A stretch of DNA of 64,000 bases from assembly GCF_042665095.1 (NCBI RefSeq), contig NZ_JBHTBV010000001.1; one strand, 5' to 3'. Within the stretch, counting starts at the first letter, position 1, and every line of letters starts with the position of its first letter. Shown here in pieces: positions 52,007-60,878 of this stretch. The position numbers and the translations under genes were made by a program. The notes beneath the pieces were generated by a model. It saw only the letters and a list, made by a program, of their open reading frames with translations. It made no database searches and had not been told where the DNA came from. The stretch is from Gordonibacter pamelaeae. GTDB taxonomy: Bacteria; Actinomycetota; Coriobacteriia; Coriobacteriales; Eggerthellaceae.

Positions 52007-53254
52007 GTGGGCGTTTCGGACAGGGGAGCGGCGCGCAGGGGCGCGCGCGGCGGCTCGGCGTTGATGGGCGTGCTGGCCATCGCGGCGGGCATCGTCATCG
52101 TCATGAACCTCTTCAAGGTGTCGGCATCGCTCGGCCAGATCACGGCCGACCTGGGTATCGGCGCAAGCACGGGGAGCTGGCTCGTCACGGTGTGCACCGT
52201 GGTGGCCGTGGTGCTCGTGCTGCCGGCAGGCGGCCTGGCCGACCGGTTCGGGCCGAAGCGGGTGGGGCTCGTCGGCCTGGCGTGCGCGGCGCTCGGCAGC
52301 GTGGCGGGCGCCCTCTGCACCGACATCGGCCCCCTCCTGGCGTCGCGCGCGCTCGAGGGCGTGGGCTACGGGGTCACTGGCGTCGTCTCGCCGGCCATCA
52401 TCGCGGAGGCCTTCCCGCCCGAGAGGCGCGGCGTTCCCATGGCCGTCTGGTCGTGCTGGATGGATTTGGGGATGCTGGCCGTGCTCACGGTGGCGAACCT
52501 CGTCATCGACCCGGCCGTGGCGTCCAGCTGGAAGGGCCTCTGGTGGCTGTGCGCGGTCCTGACCGCGGCGATGGCGGCGGTCTACGCGCTCGCGGTGCGG
52601 GAGGGGCCACGTCTCGATCCGGGCGCGAGCGGGGAGGCGGGCGGCCCGCGGCCCTTGCTCGCCGGTGCGCTGAAGTCGCCCGCCACCTGGGTGGTGTCGC
52701 TCGTGTTCTTCCTGTACAACGTCGGCGTGCTGTCGCTTTTGACGCTGGCGCCGCTCTACTGCCAGGTGCAGCTCGGCCTGGGCGCGGCCGAGGCCAACTC
52801 GTGCACGAGCCTGCTCACCGTCGGCATGATCTCGGGAGCGCTCGCCACGGGGCTCGTGCTCGTGCGGGTGCGCACGCTGCGCGGGCGCATCATGCTGCTG
52901 GCGGCGAGCATGGTGCTGGCCGCCGCGGTGCTCGGCTGGGCCTACGTGTACACGGCCGACCAGATAATCCCCTTCATGCTGCTGGGCGGGCTGGCCCTCT
53001 CCATCATGCCGGCGGTGGGGTTCACCATCGTGCCCGAGACGCCCGCGTCGCCCGCCTTCGCCGGCACGGCCATCGGGCTGTTCATGCTCATGGGAAATTT
53101 GGCCGGCTTCGGCACGCCGCTCGTGGGCGCCCTGATGGAGAGCGCCCCCGCGGTCCTCTCGGCCGCGCTCGCGGCGGCGAGCCTGGCCGGCGCGGCGCTG
53201 TCCTTGCTGTTGCTGCGCCTCATGGGAGGGCGCCCCTCGGCCCCGGGCGCCTAA
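52007..53254 (+). CDS. MFS transporter, stand-alone
   Basis: A 415-residue major facilitator with 12 helices and the loop 2-3 signature GLADRFGPKRVG. It resembles the operon 1 transporter (VVMNLFKVSASLGQITADLGIG against INMFKVPPTMGLLMADLGIG), so the two are paralogues. I use the GTG at 52007 behind GGGGGA; the frame upstream to 51890 overlaps the tRNA terminator. No Mo-enzyme gene is beside it, so it may be an orphan transporter. A bidirectional terminator follows. Confidence 0.88.
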   Translation: MGVSDRGAARRGARGGSALMGVLAIAAGIVIVMNLFKVSASLGQITADLGIGASTGSWLVTVCTVVAVVLVLPAGGLADRFGPKRVGLVGLACAALGSVAGALCTDIGPLLASRALEGVGYGVTGVVSPAIIAEAFPPERRGVPMAVWSCWMDLGMLAVLTVANLVIDPAVASSWKGLWWLCAVLTAAMAAVYALAVREGPRLDPGASGEAGGPRPLLAGALKSPATWVVSLVFFLYNVGVLSLLTLAPLYCQVQLGLGAAEANSCTSLLTVGMISGALATGLVLVRVRTLRGRIMLLAASMVLAAAVLGWAYVYTADQIIPFMLLGGLALSIMPAVGFTIVPETPASPAFAGTAIGLFMLMGNLAGFGTPLVGALMESAPAVLSAALAAASLAGAALSLLLLRLMGGRPSAPGA

Positions 53255-53281
53255 GCTCCCTCGCCTAGTGCGGGCGGCATG

Positions 53282-53316
53282 AAAAAAGCCGGATGCGGGA
53301 AGCATCCGGCTTTGTC
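53282..53316. terminator. Bidirectional terminator, MFS gene and tRNA-Ile2
   Basis: GCCGGATGC (53288-53296) pairs with GCATCCGGC (53302-53310). An A run lies to the left and a T run to the right. It serves the plus-strand MFS gene and the minus-strand tRNA. Confidence 0.85.
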
Positions 53317-53321
53317 ATTTT

Positions 53322-53396
53322 TGGTGGGCCCAGCAGGACTCGAACCTGCAACCAAGGGATTATGAGTCCCCTGCTCCGCCATTGAGCTATAGGCCC
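53322..53396 (-). tRNA. tRNA-Ile2 (CAT, lysidine type)
   Basis: Minus-strand cloverleaf: acceptor GGGCCTA with TGGGCCC, anticodon loop CTCATAA with CAT, T-loop GGTTCGAGTCC, CCA encoded. The anticodon arm and variable region closely follow E. coli tRNA-Ile2 (GACTCATAATC context), not elongator or initiator Met. The C34 would be changed to lysidine by TilS to read AUA. Confidence 0.85.
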
Positions 53397-53504
53397 TCGA
53401 ACAGCGTTTCGCCATTCTATATCAAAACCGGCCCCGTTGCCAAGAGAACGCGCAGGCTCCGCGAAAAACCTGCGGGACGGCCGCCAGAGCAGGCGGGGTG
53501 GCGC

Positions 53505-54551
53505 CTAGTACACCATGCCCATGGTCTCGCGCACCTCGTCGAGCGTGGCGTTGGCTATCTCGTTGGCGCGGCGGTTGCCCTCGTGCAGCACGTCCTCGAT
53601 GTAGCCCATGTCGCCCAGCAGCTCTTCGCGGCGTTCGCGGATGGGGGCCAGGTAGGCGTTCACGCTCTCGGTGACGTACTTCTTGAGGGTGCCCGAGCCG
53701 CCGTCGCCTATCTCGGCGGCGATGTCGGCCTCGGCGCGGCCCGTGCAGAGCGCCGCCGTGGTGAGCAGCGCCGACACGCCGGGGCGGCCTTCGGGGTCGT
53801 AGGTGATGTTGCGGTCGGCGTCGGTCTGCGACTTCTTGATGAGCTTCGCCGTCTCGGCGTCGGTGGCCGACAGGCTGATGGCGTTGCCATAGCTCTTCGA
53901 CATCTTGCGGCCGTCGAGGCCGGGGATGGCCGGCGCATCGTTCAGCAGTCCGTCGGGCTCGGGGAACACGTGGCCGTAGCGCTCGTTGAAGCGGCGGGCT
54001 ATCTGGCGCGTCTGCTCGATGTGGGGCATCTGGTCCTTGCCCACGGGCACGATGTTGCCCTTGCAGAACAGGATGTCGCACGCCTGGTGCACGGGGTAGG
54101 TGAGCAAAAGGCCCGTGAGCGCGTGGCCGGACGCGTCCTGCTCGGCCTTCACCGTGGGGTTGCGCAAAAGCTCGGACTCCGTGACGAGCGAGAGGAACGG
54201 CAGCATGAGCTGGTTCAAGGCCGGCACGGCCGAGTGCGTGAAGATGATGGTCTTGGCGGGGTCGATGCCGCAGGCTAGGTAGTCCACCACCATGTTGCGC
54301 ACGTTGTCGGCGATGTTCGCCGTGGTGTCGCGGTCGGTGATCACCTGGTAGTCGGCGATGATGATGCGGGTGGTTATCCCCAGGTCCTGCAGCGCCACGC
54401 GCTCGCGGATGGTGCCGAAGTAGTGGCCCAGGTGCAGCCGCCCGGTGGGGCGGTCGCCGGTCAGCATGGTGTACTTCTCGGGGTGCTCGGGCAGGTCCGC
54501 GCGGATCTCGTCGGAGCGCTTGCGGCTGGCTTCGTAGCTGTCGATGCTCAT
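53505..54551 (-). CDS. trpS: Tryptophanyl-tRNA synthetase
   Basis: Charges tRNA-Trp with tryptophan using ATP. The 348-residue length fits bacterial TrpS (about 330-350). The class I signatures are present: HLGH (H40-H43, after TGDRPTGRL) and KMSKS (K216-S220). The tryptophan-pocket region GKDQMPHIEQTRQIARRF is intact. The ATG is used as start; the upstream region is shared with the divergent PadR gene. A minus-strand TATACT at 54599-54604 is a likely -10. The product looks like a normal housekeeping enzyme. Confidence 0.96.
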   Translation of the reverse strand: MSIDSYEASRKRSDEIRADLPEHPEKYTMLTGDRPTGRLHLGHYFGTIRERVALQDLGITTRIIIADYQVITDRDTTANIADNVRNMVVDYLACGIDPAKTIIFTHSAVPALNQLMLPFLSLVTESELLRNPTVKAEQDASGHALTGLLLTYPVHQACDILFCKGNIVPVGKDQMPHIEQTRQIARRFNERYGHVFPEPDGLLNDAPAIPGLDGRKMSKSYGNAISLSATDAETAKLIKKSQTDADRNITYDPEGRPGVSALLTTAALCTGRAEADIAAEIGDGGSGTLKKYVTESVNAYLAPIRERREELLGDMGYIEDVLHEGNRRANEIANATLDEVRETMGMVY

Positions 54552-54679
54552 GGGTTCAAGTCTCTTTCATATATCATGCGGGCACAACGTTGTCGTCCAG
54601 TATAGCGTTTCTTCGGCACGGCCGCTCGCGGTTCCTCCTGCCGCTCGCGGTTTCGCCCGTTGCGCGCATCGGCGGGATC

Positions 54680-54722
54680 GTCTATATTTAGCAATACTAA
54701 GTAACAGAAACGAGGAGCGTCG
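54680..54722 (+). promoter_or_regulatory. padR promoter with dyad
   Basis: An AT-rich island in GC-rich DNA holding TTAG-CAATA-CTAA (54689-54701), a 4-bp half-site dyad close to the padR start. It is a candidate autorepression site. GAGGAG precedes the ATG at 54723. Confidence 0.45.
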
Positions 54723-55064
54723 ATGCGGCAGAGGTTCGCCCAGCAGATGAAGAAGGGCGCGCTGGACATGCTCGTGCTGAAGCTGCTGGAGCACGAGGAG
54801 AAGTACGGCTACCAGCTTATCGGCGAGCTGTGCGAGCGTTCGGGTGGCACCGTGTCGCTGAAGGAGGGCACGCTGTACCCCATCCTGTATCGGATGGAGG
54901 ACAACGGCCTGGTGGCGAGCCGCCTGGCGGCCAAGACGGCGAAGGAGCCCGCGCGCAAGTACTACGCCGTGACGGAGCGGGGCCGCACGGCCCTGGCCGA
55001 GATGTACGCGGTGTGGAACGAGTTCGACAGGTGCGTGCGGTCGATCATGGAGGAGGAGCGATGA
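54723..55064 (+). CDS. PadR-family repressor
   Basis: A 113-residue PadR protein. The winged helix includes QMKKGALDMLVLKLLEHEEKYGYQ (from Q9) and the family's EGTLYPILYRMEDNGLV turn and wing. The C-terminal helix (ALAEMYAVWNEFDRCVRSIM) would form the dimer. Its stop overlaps the next gene's ATG (ATGA), giving a two-gene operon with a membrane HAAS protein. This is the common PadR/HAAS pairing, in which the repressor controls the membrane protein. Confidence 0.93.
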   Translation: MRQRFAQQMKKGALDMLVLKLLEHEEKYGYQLIGELCERSGGTVSLKEGTLYPILYRMEDNGLVASRLAAKTAKEPARKYYAVTERGRTALAEMYAVWNEFDRCVRSIMEEER

Positions 55065-55720
55065 ACGAGAAGGCCTATGCGAAGGCGGTGGCGAGGCGCC
55101 TGGCGTGCTCGAAGGCGCGCCGTGACGAGTTCGTGCGCGACCTGGAGTCGGACATCGCCTCGTCGCTTGCCGACGGCGAGACCTGGGAGCAGGTGGAGCG
55201 CCGCCTGGGCGACCCCCGTGACGTCGCCCGCGAGTTCAACGAGGCCCTCTCCGAGCGCGAGCTCGCCGCCGGCAGGAAGCGCCGGCGGCTGAGGGCAGCC
55301 GGCATCGCGGCCGCCGCCGCGGTCGTGGTGGTGGCGGTGCTCGCGGCGGGATCCTGGTGGGCCCTGCCCAAGACCGCGCCGGCCGGGCAGGGCATCGGGC
55401 TCACCGAGCAGGAGATCCTCGGGCGCGCGCAAGAGGTGGTGGCGCTGGTCGATGCCGAAGACTTCGATGCGCTTCGGTCGATGTCCACCGAACCCATGCA
55501 GAACGCCCTTGACGCGACCTCGCTCGAGGCCGCCCGCGCAAGCTTCAGCGATGACTGGGGGGCGTTCGAGGCGTTCGGCAACGCGTATGCCTTCGAGGCC
55601 CGCCAACTGTGGGTCACGCAGGAGGTCGTCGAGATGGTGGCCATCTACGAGAACATCACGGTCACGTACGACATCGTCTTCGAGAGCGATATGAGGCTCT
55701 CCAGCTTCTACATTAAGTAG
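55061..55720 (+). CDS. HAAS/DUF1700-like membrane protein with DUF3887 domain
   Basis: A 219-residue protein. The N-terminal cytoplasmic helical HAAS domain (VARRLACSKARRDEFVRDLESDIASSLADGETWEQVERRLGDP) is typical of proteins paired with PadR. One membrane helix lies at about residues 80-105. An extracytoplasmic DUF3887-like domain (AQEVVALVDAEDFDALRSMSTEPMQNALD) follows. ATGA overlap with padR. Function is unknown; a cell-envelope sensor or effector role is inferred. Confidence 0.82.
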   Translation: MNEKAYAKAVARRLACSKARRDEFVRDLESDIASSLADGETWEQVERRLGDPRDVAREFNEALSERELAAGRKRRRLRAAGIAAAAAVVVVAVLAAGSWWALPKTAPAGQGIGLTEQEILGRAQEVVALVDAEDFDALRSMSTEPMQNALDATSLEAARASFSDDWGAFEAFGNAYAFEARQLWVTQEVVEMVAIYENITVTYDIVFESDMRLSSFYIK

Positions 55721-55821
55721 AGGGCCCCGGCCCTTCCGCAGGCTTCCTAAATCCCATCTATCGGGTGAGCGTTCGTTCGGGGTACAATGTCCGGTAGTGT
55801 TCGGGGCGCGGCCGAGGGAGG

Positions 55822-57669
55822 ATGCATGACGTTGCACGATGGGGGGGGGGTGGCTTCTCTGAAGAAGGGCCCCTGGTCCTCTCGCGATCGCGGGTGACGT
55901 TCGCCTGCGTCGCCGTCTGGATTGTCGGCGCGGCGCTTCTGTTCTCGAGCCTCCTGCAGATGCAGGGCTACGCGGCCATCATCAACAACGCCGGAACCGT
56001 GCGAGGCGGCACGCAGATGGCAGTGAAGCTCGAGCTTGCCGGCACGCAGGCTGACAACCTCGAGGCGCACGTCGATGGGCTGCTCTCCCAGCTGATAGCC
56101 GACGAGGAGGCGCGCCCGCTCAAGTCGTCCGCCACCCGCGAGGTCGTCGAGGGCCTTCATGCCGTGCAGGCGAAGTGGCGCGAGGTCGAGCGGGGCATCG
56201 CCGAGGTGCGCGCCGGGGCCCCGGGTGATGCGCTCATGCGCGCGAGCCAGGAGCACTGGGACCTCGCCGACCGGGCCGTGAGGGCCGCGGAGGCGCGTGC
56301 GAACGGGGAATCGCGGCTCATGCTGCTCGTCAGCGCCCTCCTCGTCCTATTCACCACGGCGCTCCTCGTGCTGCGCGAGCGCGACAGCATGCGAAGGCTC
56401 CGCAAGACGTTCCTGATCGACCCCCTGACCGGGGGCAGCAACCTGGAGGGTTTCTACCGGGAGGCGTCGAAGGCCATCGCCGGGGCCCCGCCGTCCACGT
56501 ACCTGGTGGTCTACACCAACGTCGTTCACTTTCGGTTCATCAACGACTCGTTCGGCCGCGCGGCGGGCGACGAGCTCATCGTGCGCCTGTACGGCATATA
56601 CCGCTCCTCGTGCGACGGCCTGTGCGCCCGGGCCGACTCCGACCACTTCGCGCTGCTCGTGAAGAACGACCCCGCGGCCTTGGAGCGTCTTTGCGAGAAG
56701 GTGGACGCCGATCTGCGCGAGGCCGAGGACCTTCACTTCACAGGAACGCTTTCGTGCAACTACGGCGCATACGTCGCCGATGACCCGAACGTGGGCGTCG
56801 CGTCCATGGTGAGCGATGCCGCGCTCGTGCTCAAGGCGGGCGTCAAGGAGCGCGGGGTGGCCTATTACACCGAGGCGTTCAGGGCCAAGCTCAGCGGCGA
56901 GATGGAGATCGTGCAGGGCATGGGCGACGCCCTCGCGCGCGACGAGTTCCTGATGTACCTGCAGCCGCAGGTCGACGTGCGCACGGGGCGGCTGACGGGG
57001 GCCGAGTGCCTGTGCCGCTGGAAGTCGGACAAGCTCGGGCTCCTGCAGCCGACCGCCTTCATCCCCGCCCTGGAGCGCTCCGGGCTGATATCCGACCTCG
57101 ATTTCCATATGCTGGAGCGCGTGTGCCGGGCCTATCCGCTGCCTTTGCCGGGAGGGGAGGGCGCGCCGTTGCCCATCTCCGTGAACTTCTCGCGGCCCAC
57201 GGTGCTGCAAGACGGTTTCGTCGAGCGGTTCCTCGAGATCGTGAGCCGCTACGACCTGCCTCCCGAGGCCATCGAGGTGGAGGTCACCGAGGGCGCGTTC
57301 ATGGTGGACGAGGCCGTGGTCGTGCGCACGCTGGAGACGCTGAGCGCGGAGGGCTTCCGCATTGCCATGGACGACTTCGGATCAGGCTTCTCGTCGCTTA
57401 ACCTGCTGCGCCGGCTTCCCATCCACGTGCTCAAGCTGGACAAGGAGTTCCTGTGCGAGGGCTACGAGACCGACCGTACGCAGTCCATCTTGAGCGACAT
57501 CGTGGTCATGGCGCAGCATCTGGGCATCCGCACCGTATGCGAGGGCGTGGAAACGCCCGAGCACGTGGCCCTGCTGCGCGAGATAGGCTGCGACACGGCG
57601 CAGGGCTTCTACTACTCCCGCCCCCTCGATCTGGATGCCTTCAGGAAGAAGTACCTTTCCCAGCCGTGA
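55822..57669 (+). CDS. Membrane EAL-domain protein with degenerate GGDEF
   Basis: About 615 residues: a membrane helix (about 25-45), a periplasmic helical segment, a second helix (about 160-178), a GGDEF-like domain and an EAL domain. The GGDEF site reads RAAGDELIV, so diguanylate cyclase activity is doubtful. The EAL site keeps its key acids (AECLCRW for EAL, EVTEG, DDFGSGFSSL, the lysine of KLDKEF, CEGVET, QGFYYSRPL), so cyclic-di-GMP phosphodiesterase activity is likely. The start is unclear. ATG 55822 abuts its GGGAGG site, whereas ATG 55826 has correct spacing but is out of frame across a run of ten G. The 3' end overlaps the convergent GGDEF gene by 29 bases. Confidence 0.85.
   Translation: MHDVARWGGGGFSEEGPLVLSRSRVTFACVAVWIVGAALLFSSLLQMQGYAAIINNAGTVRGGTQMAVKLELAGTQADNLEAHVDGLLSQLIADEEARPLKSSATREVVEGLHAVQAKWREVERGIAEVRAGAPGDALMRASQEHWDLADRAVRAAEARANGESRLMLLVSALLVLFTTALLVLRERDSMRRLRKTFLIDPLTGGSNLEGFYREASKAIAGAPPSTYLVVYTNVVHFRFINDSFGRAAGDELIVRLYGIYRSSCDGLCARADSDHFALLVKNDPAALERLCEKVDADLREAEDLHFTGTLSCNYGAYVADDPNVGVASMVSDAALVLKAGVKERGVAYYTEAFRAKLSGEMEIVQGMGDALARDEFLMYLQPQVDVRTGRLTGAECLCRWKSDKLGLLQPTAFIPALERSGLISDLDFHMLERVCRAYPLPLPGGEGAPLPISVNFSRPTVLQDGFVERFLEIVSRYDLPPEAIEVEVTEGAFMVDEAVVVRTLETLSAEGFRIAMDDFGSGFSSLNLLRRLPIHVLKLDKEFLCEGYETDRTQSILSDIVVMAQHLGIRTVCEGVETPEHVALLREIGCDTAQGFYYSRPLDLDAFRKKYLSQP
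55841..55850 (+). repeat. Poly-G tract of ten at the 5' end of the EAL gene
   Basis: Ten consecutive G residues 15-19 bases after the two possible start codons. One added G would put the well-spaced ATG at 55826 into the long reading frame. With ten G that start gives only 23 codons. Confidence 0.8.
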
Positions 57670-59461
57670 GGCCGCCCTGCCCGTCCACGTGTTCCCGCAC
57701 GCGGCGCTTTTCGGCGTACATGGCCTCGTCGGCTCGCTTGATCAGGTTGTTCAACGTAAACGGCGCCTTGCTCCAGCAGCTCCCGACGGCGGCGGTGGCC
57801 ACGACGTCGTGGGTTTCGGCCAGCTTGCCCAGGTGCTCCTCCCAGCGCTCGACGAGCTTTGCCAGCTCCGCCTCGTCGCTGTCGCACGCCACGACGAGGA
57901 ACTCGTCGCCGCCGTAGCGGTAGCCGTGGACGCGCTCGTCGGTGATGGACCGGATGCTGTCGGACACCAGTTTCAGCAGGGCGTCTCCTCGGCCGTGGCC
58001 CTGCGTGTCGTTCACGGCCTTCAGGTGGTTGACGTCGAAGAACAGCACGCCGCATGACGACAGGCCTTGGTAGACGCTTGTTCGCATGCGCGCGAGCCTC
58101 GTGCGGTTGGGCAGCCCTGTGAGCTCGTCTCGCTCGGCTATGGCGCGCTCCTTGGCGGCCAGCTCTTCGGTCAGGTCGGTGTAGTAGCCGCTTAGCAGCA
58201 GGTTTCCGTCCCGGTCGTCGGTTACGCGGTAGAACACCTGCATGGGCACGTAGCTGCCGTCCCCGCGGATAAGGCGCAGGCGAACCGTGATGGTCTCGCG
58301 GGTGGTGATGAGCTTCTCCAGCGCTTGCCGAGCCATCTCCTCGTCATCGGGATGAACGCCCGTGAACCCGTCCGCGCTGTAGAAATCGGTGCATTCGCGA
58401 TGGCTCATGCCGCTCATGCGGCAGAACTCCTCGTTGATGAAGTGGGGCACGGTCCTGCCCTCCGGGGTTACCAGCTGCTGGACGAAACCGCCGGGCATGT
58501 CGTTCATGAGGTCGCGCAGGATGCGGTTGTCGCGGAGGATCTGCTCCTCGTTGTCGCGCCGCTGGAGGATCGCCGTCATGTAGTCGCCCAGCGCCGCGAG
58601 GTGGCTTGCGTGCGACGCGTTGCGCGCAGGGTTGTCCACGCCCATGAATCCCACCAGGTGGCCACCGGAGCGCAGGGGCACGAGGATGAGGCTCTCGATG
58701 CCCTGGCTCGTGAATATCCGGTTCTCGTCCAGGCCGCTTTCGAGGATGGCTTCCACGCCGTCGAGGCAGATGCTCTCGCCGGCCTTCAGGATATCCAGCA
58801 TGCGCCGGTAGGTCGAGCAGGGAAGGTCCTGCAGGTTCTGCTGTTCGGCCGCCACGCCGGGGGCGCAGCATTCGTAGGTGTTGCTGGCCAGCTCCCTCTC
58901 GTCGTCGATCTCGAACACGTAGGCGCGGTCGCCCTCGAAGTACTCCCGCGTCTTGTCGAGCGCAAGGCCGATGGAGTCGTCGGGGTCGGCGCCTGCCAGG
59001 AGGTAGCGGGAGGCGTCGTTCAGGAACCGCAGCTGATCGCTCGTCTCCTGGGAGCGCGCTGCCGCGGCGTCCCGGCTGCGCAGGGCGTTCTCGAGGTGCG
59101 CGCGGACGAGACGCGGGCTTGCGGGAAGCAAGATCACGCCGTCGGCGCCCTGCTCCAACGCGGTCACCTGGATATCCTCGTCGTTTCTTGGTGCAAGGGC
59201 GAACACGAGGGGGTTTTGCCGCCCCTCGTCGCGGTGCTGCTGGCCGAGAAGGGCGTCGGCATCGGGCGAGAGGGCGTTGAAGAGAACGGCCGCGGGGGCT
59301 TGCGCCCGCATGGTGCCGAGCGCTTCGCAGGCGGACTTTGCGAAGAGGAGGCGGAACTCCCTGCCAAGCGCTTCCTCGAGGGCTGCGCGGTCGGTATCTT
59401 CGAGGCAGGCGAGCAGGAGCGTGGTGCCCGGTTGCACCTCGACAGGGTTCGCGTCGGCCAT
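57641..59461 (-). CDS. Diguanylate cyclase with pseudo-receiver, GAF and PAS domains
   Basis: A 606-residue cytoplasmic signalling protein. Residues 1-130 resemble a receiver domain, but the phospho-acceptor position reads VLFNALSP (N for D), so it is a pseudo-receiver. A GAF domain (about 145-305) and a PAS domain (about 320-440) follow. The C-terminal GGDEF domain has an intact YGGDEF site, so it should make cyclic-di-GMP. ATG 59461 follows AGGAGGTGGGC. Convergent with the EAL gene, with overlapping 3' ends: maker and breaker of the same messenger lie tail to tail. Confidence 0.92.
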   Translation of the reverse strand: MADANPVEVQPGTTLLLACLEDTDRAALEEALGREFRLLFAKSACEALGTMRAQAPAAVLFNALSPDADALLGQQHRDEGRQNPLVFALAPRNDEDIQVTALEQGADGVILLPASPRLVRAHLENALRSRDAAAARSQETSDQLRFLNDASRYLLAGADPDDSIGLALDKTREYFEGDRAYVFEIDDERELASNTYECCAPGVAAEQQNLQDLPCSTYRRMLDILKAGESICLDGVEAILESGLDENRIFTSQGIESLILVPLRSGGHLVGFMGVDNPARNASHASHLAALGDYMTAILQRRDNEEQILRDNRILRDLMNDMPGGFVQQLVTPEGRTVPHFINEEFCRMSGMSHRECTDFYSADGFTGVHPDDEEMARQALEKLITTRETITVRLRLIRGDGSYVPMQVFYRVTDDRDGNLLLSGYYTDLTEELAAKERAIAERDELTGLPNRTRLARMRTSVYQGLSSCGVLFFDVNHLKAVNDTQGHGRGDALLKLVSDSIRSITDERVHGYRYGGDEFLVVACDSDEAELAKLVERWEEHLGKLAETHDVVATAAVGSCWSKAPFTLNNLIKRADEAMYAEKRRVREHVDGQGGLTAGKGTSS

Positions 59462-59840
59462 GCCCACCTCCTTTCGCTTCGAGGTTTAAGAATGTAGTGT
59501 AGCAAGTTTTCGGCGCGCGCGACGGGCGAATAGACCAACTAACGGTAGAAGCAGGAATTTGTTTTTCCTGATTATCAGCTCAAAAGAAAGGCGTGAACCT
59601 GCCGATAAGTTAACGGCTGGGATTGCCCGCCGGGGCGAATATGCTCGTCGCGCATCCGGCATGCTCGGCGCGTCTTGCGTATAATGGGGGGAACGAGAGG
59701 GTTTCCCATGGGCGAGGCGATGGAGGGCCTGGCACGGGCGCCTGGCCTGCACCTGTCCGAGCTGCCGTCCCGAAGCAGCCGGTGATGCCTGCAGCTGTGC
59801 TTGGCGTTGTACCCTGTGGGCGCCTTGGAGAGGAGCGGAG
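59462..59840. other. Gap with promoter and doubtful 25-codon ORF
   Basis: This 379-base stretch has an AT-rich part at 59545-59600, with a minus-strand GATAAT (59570-59575) that may drive the cyclase gene. A strong TATAAT lies on the plus strand at 59680-59685. A 25-codon ORF (59708-59785) follows GAGAGGG, but its peptide (MGEAMEGLARAPGLH...) shows no sign of selection. The promoter probably serves the membrane protein at 59841. Confidence 0.4.
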
Positions 59841-60140
59841 ATGTTCGAATGGCTGGGAATAGAGCTGGACCCGAGCGGGTTGGCGATTCTTGCAAACCCG
59901 ATAGGCTTCTTCACCGCGTTCTCGTTCCCCCTCATGATCTTCGCGGCCTTCCTGGTTTCGGGGCTCGTCGGCCCGCTTGAGCGTTTGGCGAGAAGGAGCG
60001 AGCGGCTGGGGCGCCTCTTGGACAGCGCGATAGAGAAGGGCCCGCGGGAGGGCTGGTCGGGCTACATCCTCGCAGCCGTCACGGTGGCGTTCCTCTTCGG
60101 CATCGCTCTCTGGGTGTTCTGCCGCATAAGCGGCTCATGA
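59841..60140 (+). CDS. Small two-helix membrane protein
   Basis: A 99-residue protein with hydrophobic segments at about residues 21-45 and 76-95. A basic cytoplasmic loop (ERLARRSERLGRLLDSAIEKGPR) lies between them. A GAGGAGCGG site precedes the ATG, and a TATAAT lies 155 bases upstream. No family recognised; no operon partner. Confidence 0.7.
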   Translation: MFEWLGIELDPSGLAILANPIGFFTAFSFPLMIFAAFLVSGLVGPLERLARRSERLGRLLDSAIEKGPREGWSGYILAAVTVAFLFGIALWVFCRISGS

Positions 60141-60216
60141 GGCCCGGGCAGGGTTCATGAATGCCCCATGCGCCCGAGGAGGGTGCGCGGATGGGGGGCG
60201 GCAATCCTGGATAATG

Positions 60217-60248
60217 AAAAGGCCGGAAGCAAAATATGCTTCCGGCCT
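60217..60248 (-). terminator. Terminator of tRNA-Val
   Basis: AGGCCGGAAGC (60220-60230) pairs with GCTTCCGGCCT (60238-60248), with a T run on the minus strand (AAAA at 60217-60220). Confidence 0.88.
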
Positions 60249-60257
60249 GCTATTTCA

Positions 60258-60332
60258 TGGTGGTCGCTACAGGATTTGAACCTGTGACCCCCGCCGTGTG
60301 AAGGCGATGCTCTCCCGCTGAGCCAAGCGACC
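60258..60332 (-). tRNA. tRNA-Val (CAC)
   Basis: Minus-strand cloverleaf: acceptor GGTCGCT with AGCGACC, anticodon stem TCGCC/GGCGG, loop TTCACAC with CAC, T-loop GGTTCAAATCC, CCA encoded (60258-60260). It reads GTG codons, which are frequent in this GC-rich genome. Confidence 0.92.
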
Positions 60333-60424
60333 GTTTTCCGCTGCGTCGTCGCAACGTGCTTGGATATTCTAGCGGTAGTTAAGCCGTCGCGCAAGGGCTG
60401 ATTTCGAGGTTGTGCGAGGAATCT

Positions 60425-60850
60425 TCAAAACTTGCCGACAACCGGGTGCCCCGTTGCGGGCGAAGGTGCTCGCGCATCGCCGCGGATCGCGCGCTCGGCG
60501 GCCAGAATTCCCTCGTAGTTCTCTATCTTGGCGTTCAAGCGGTCGAGACCCGCCTGCATGTCGGCGATGCGTTTCTCGACGAGGCCGCGCTGCTCCTCGA
60601 GAATCGCCTTGCGGGCCGCCGCCGTCTGCTCGCCCTGCTCGAACAGGTCCATGTACTCGATGAGCGCTTCGATGGAAACGCTCGCTGCGCGCATGCACTT
60701 CACGAACTCCACGCGCGCGCAGTCCTGCTCGCTGTAGTCGCGTATGCCGCTTGCATTGCGCGTGACGCCTGGCAACAGGCCGATGCGCTCGTAATAGCGA
60801 AGGGTGTCGGCGCTCAACCCGTACCGCTTGCTCACTTCCGCGATCTTCAT
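60425..60850 (-). CDS. MerR-family regulator
   Basis: A 141-residue MerR protein. The N-terminal winged helix (KIAEVSKRYGLSADTLRYYERIGLL, from K2) is followed by SGIRDYSEQDCARVEFVKCM. A long coiled coil (EEQRGLVEKRIADMQAGLDRLNAKIENYEGIL) ends in a short tail. It has no paired metal-binding cysteines, so it belongs to the AdhR/NmlR-like branch, often responsive to aldehydes or electrophiles. ATG 60850 follows AAAGGAG. Its own promoter carries a MerR-type 19-base spacer and operator, so it is autoregulated. Confidence 0.9.
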   Translation of the reverse strand: MKIAEVSKRYGLSADTLRYYERIGLLPGVTRNASGIRDYSEQDCARVEFVKCMRAASVSIEALIEYMDLFEQGEQTAAARKAILEEQRGLVEKRIADMQAGLDRLNAKIENYEGILAAERAIRGDARAPSPATGHPVVGKF

Positions 60851-60878
60851 CTTCGGGCTCCTTTCCGCCATGCCCTGC

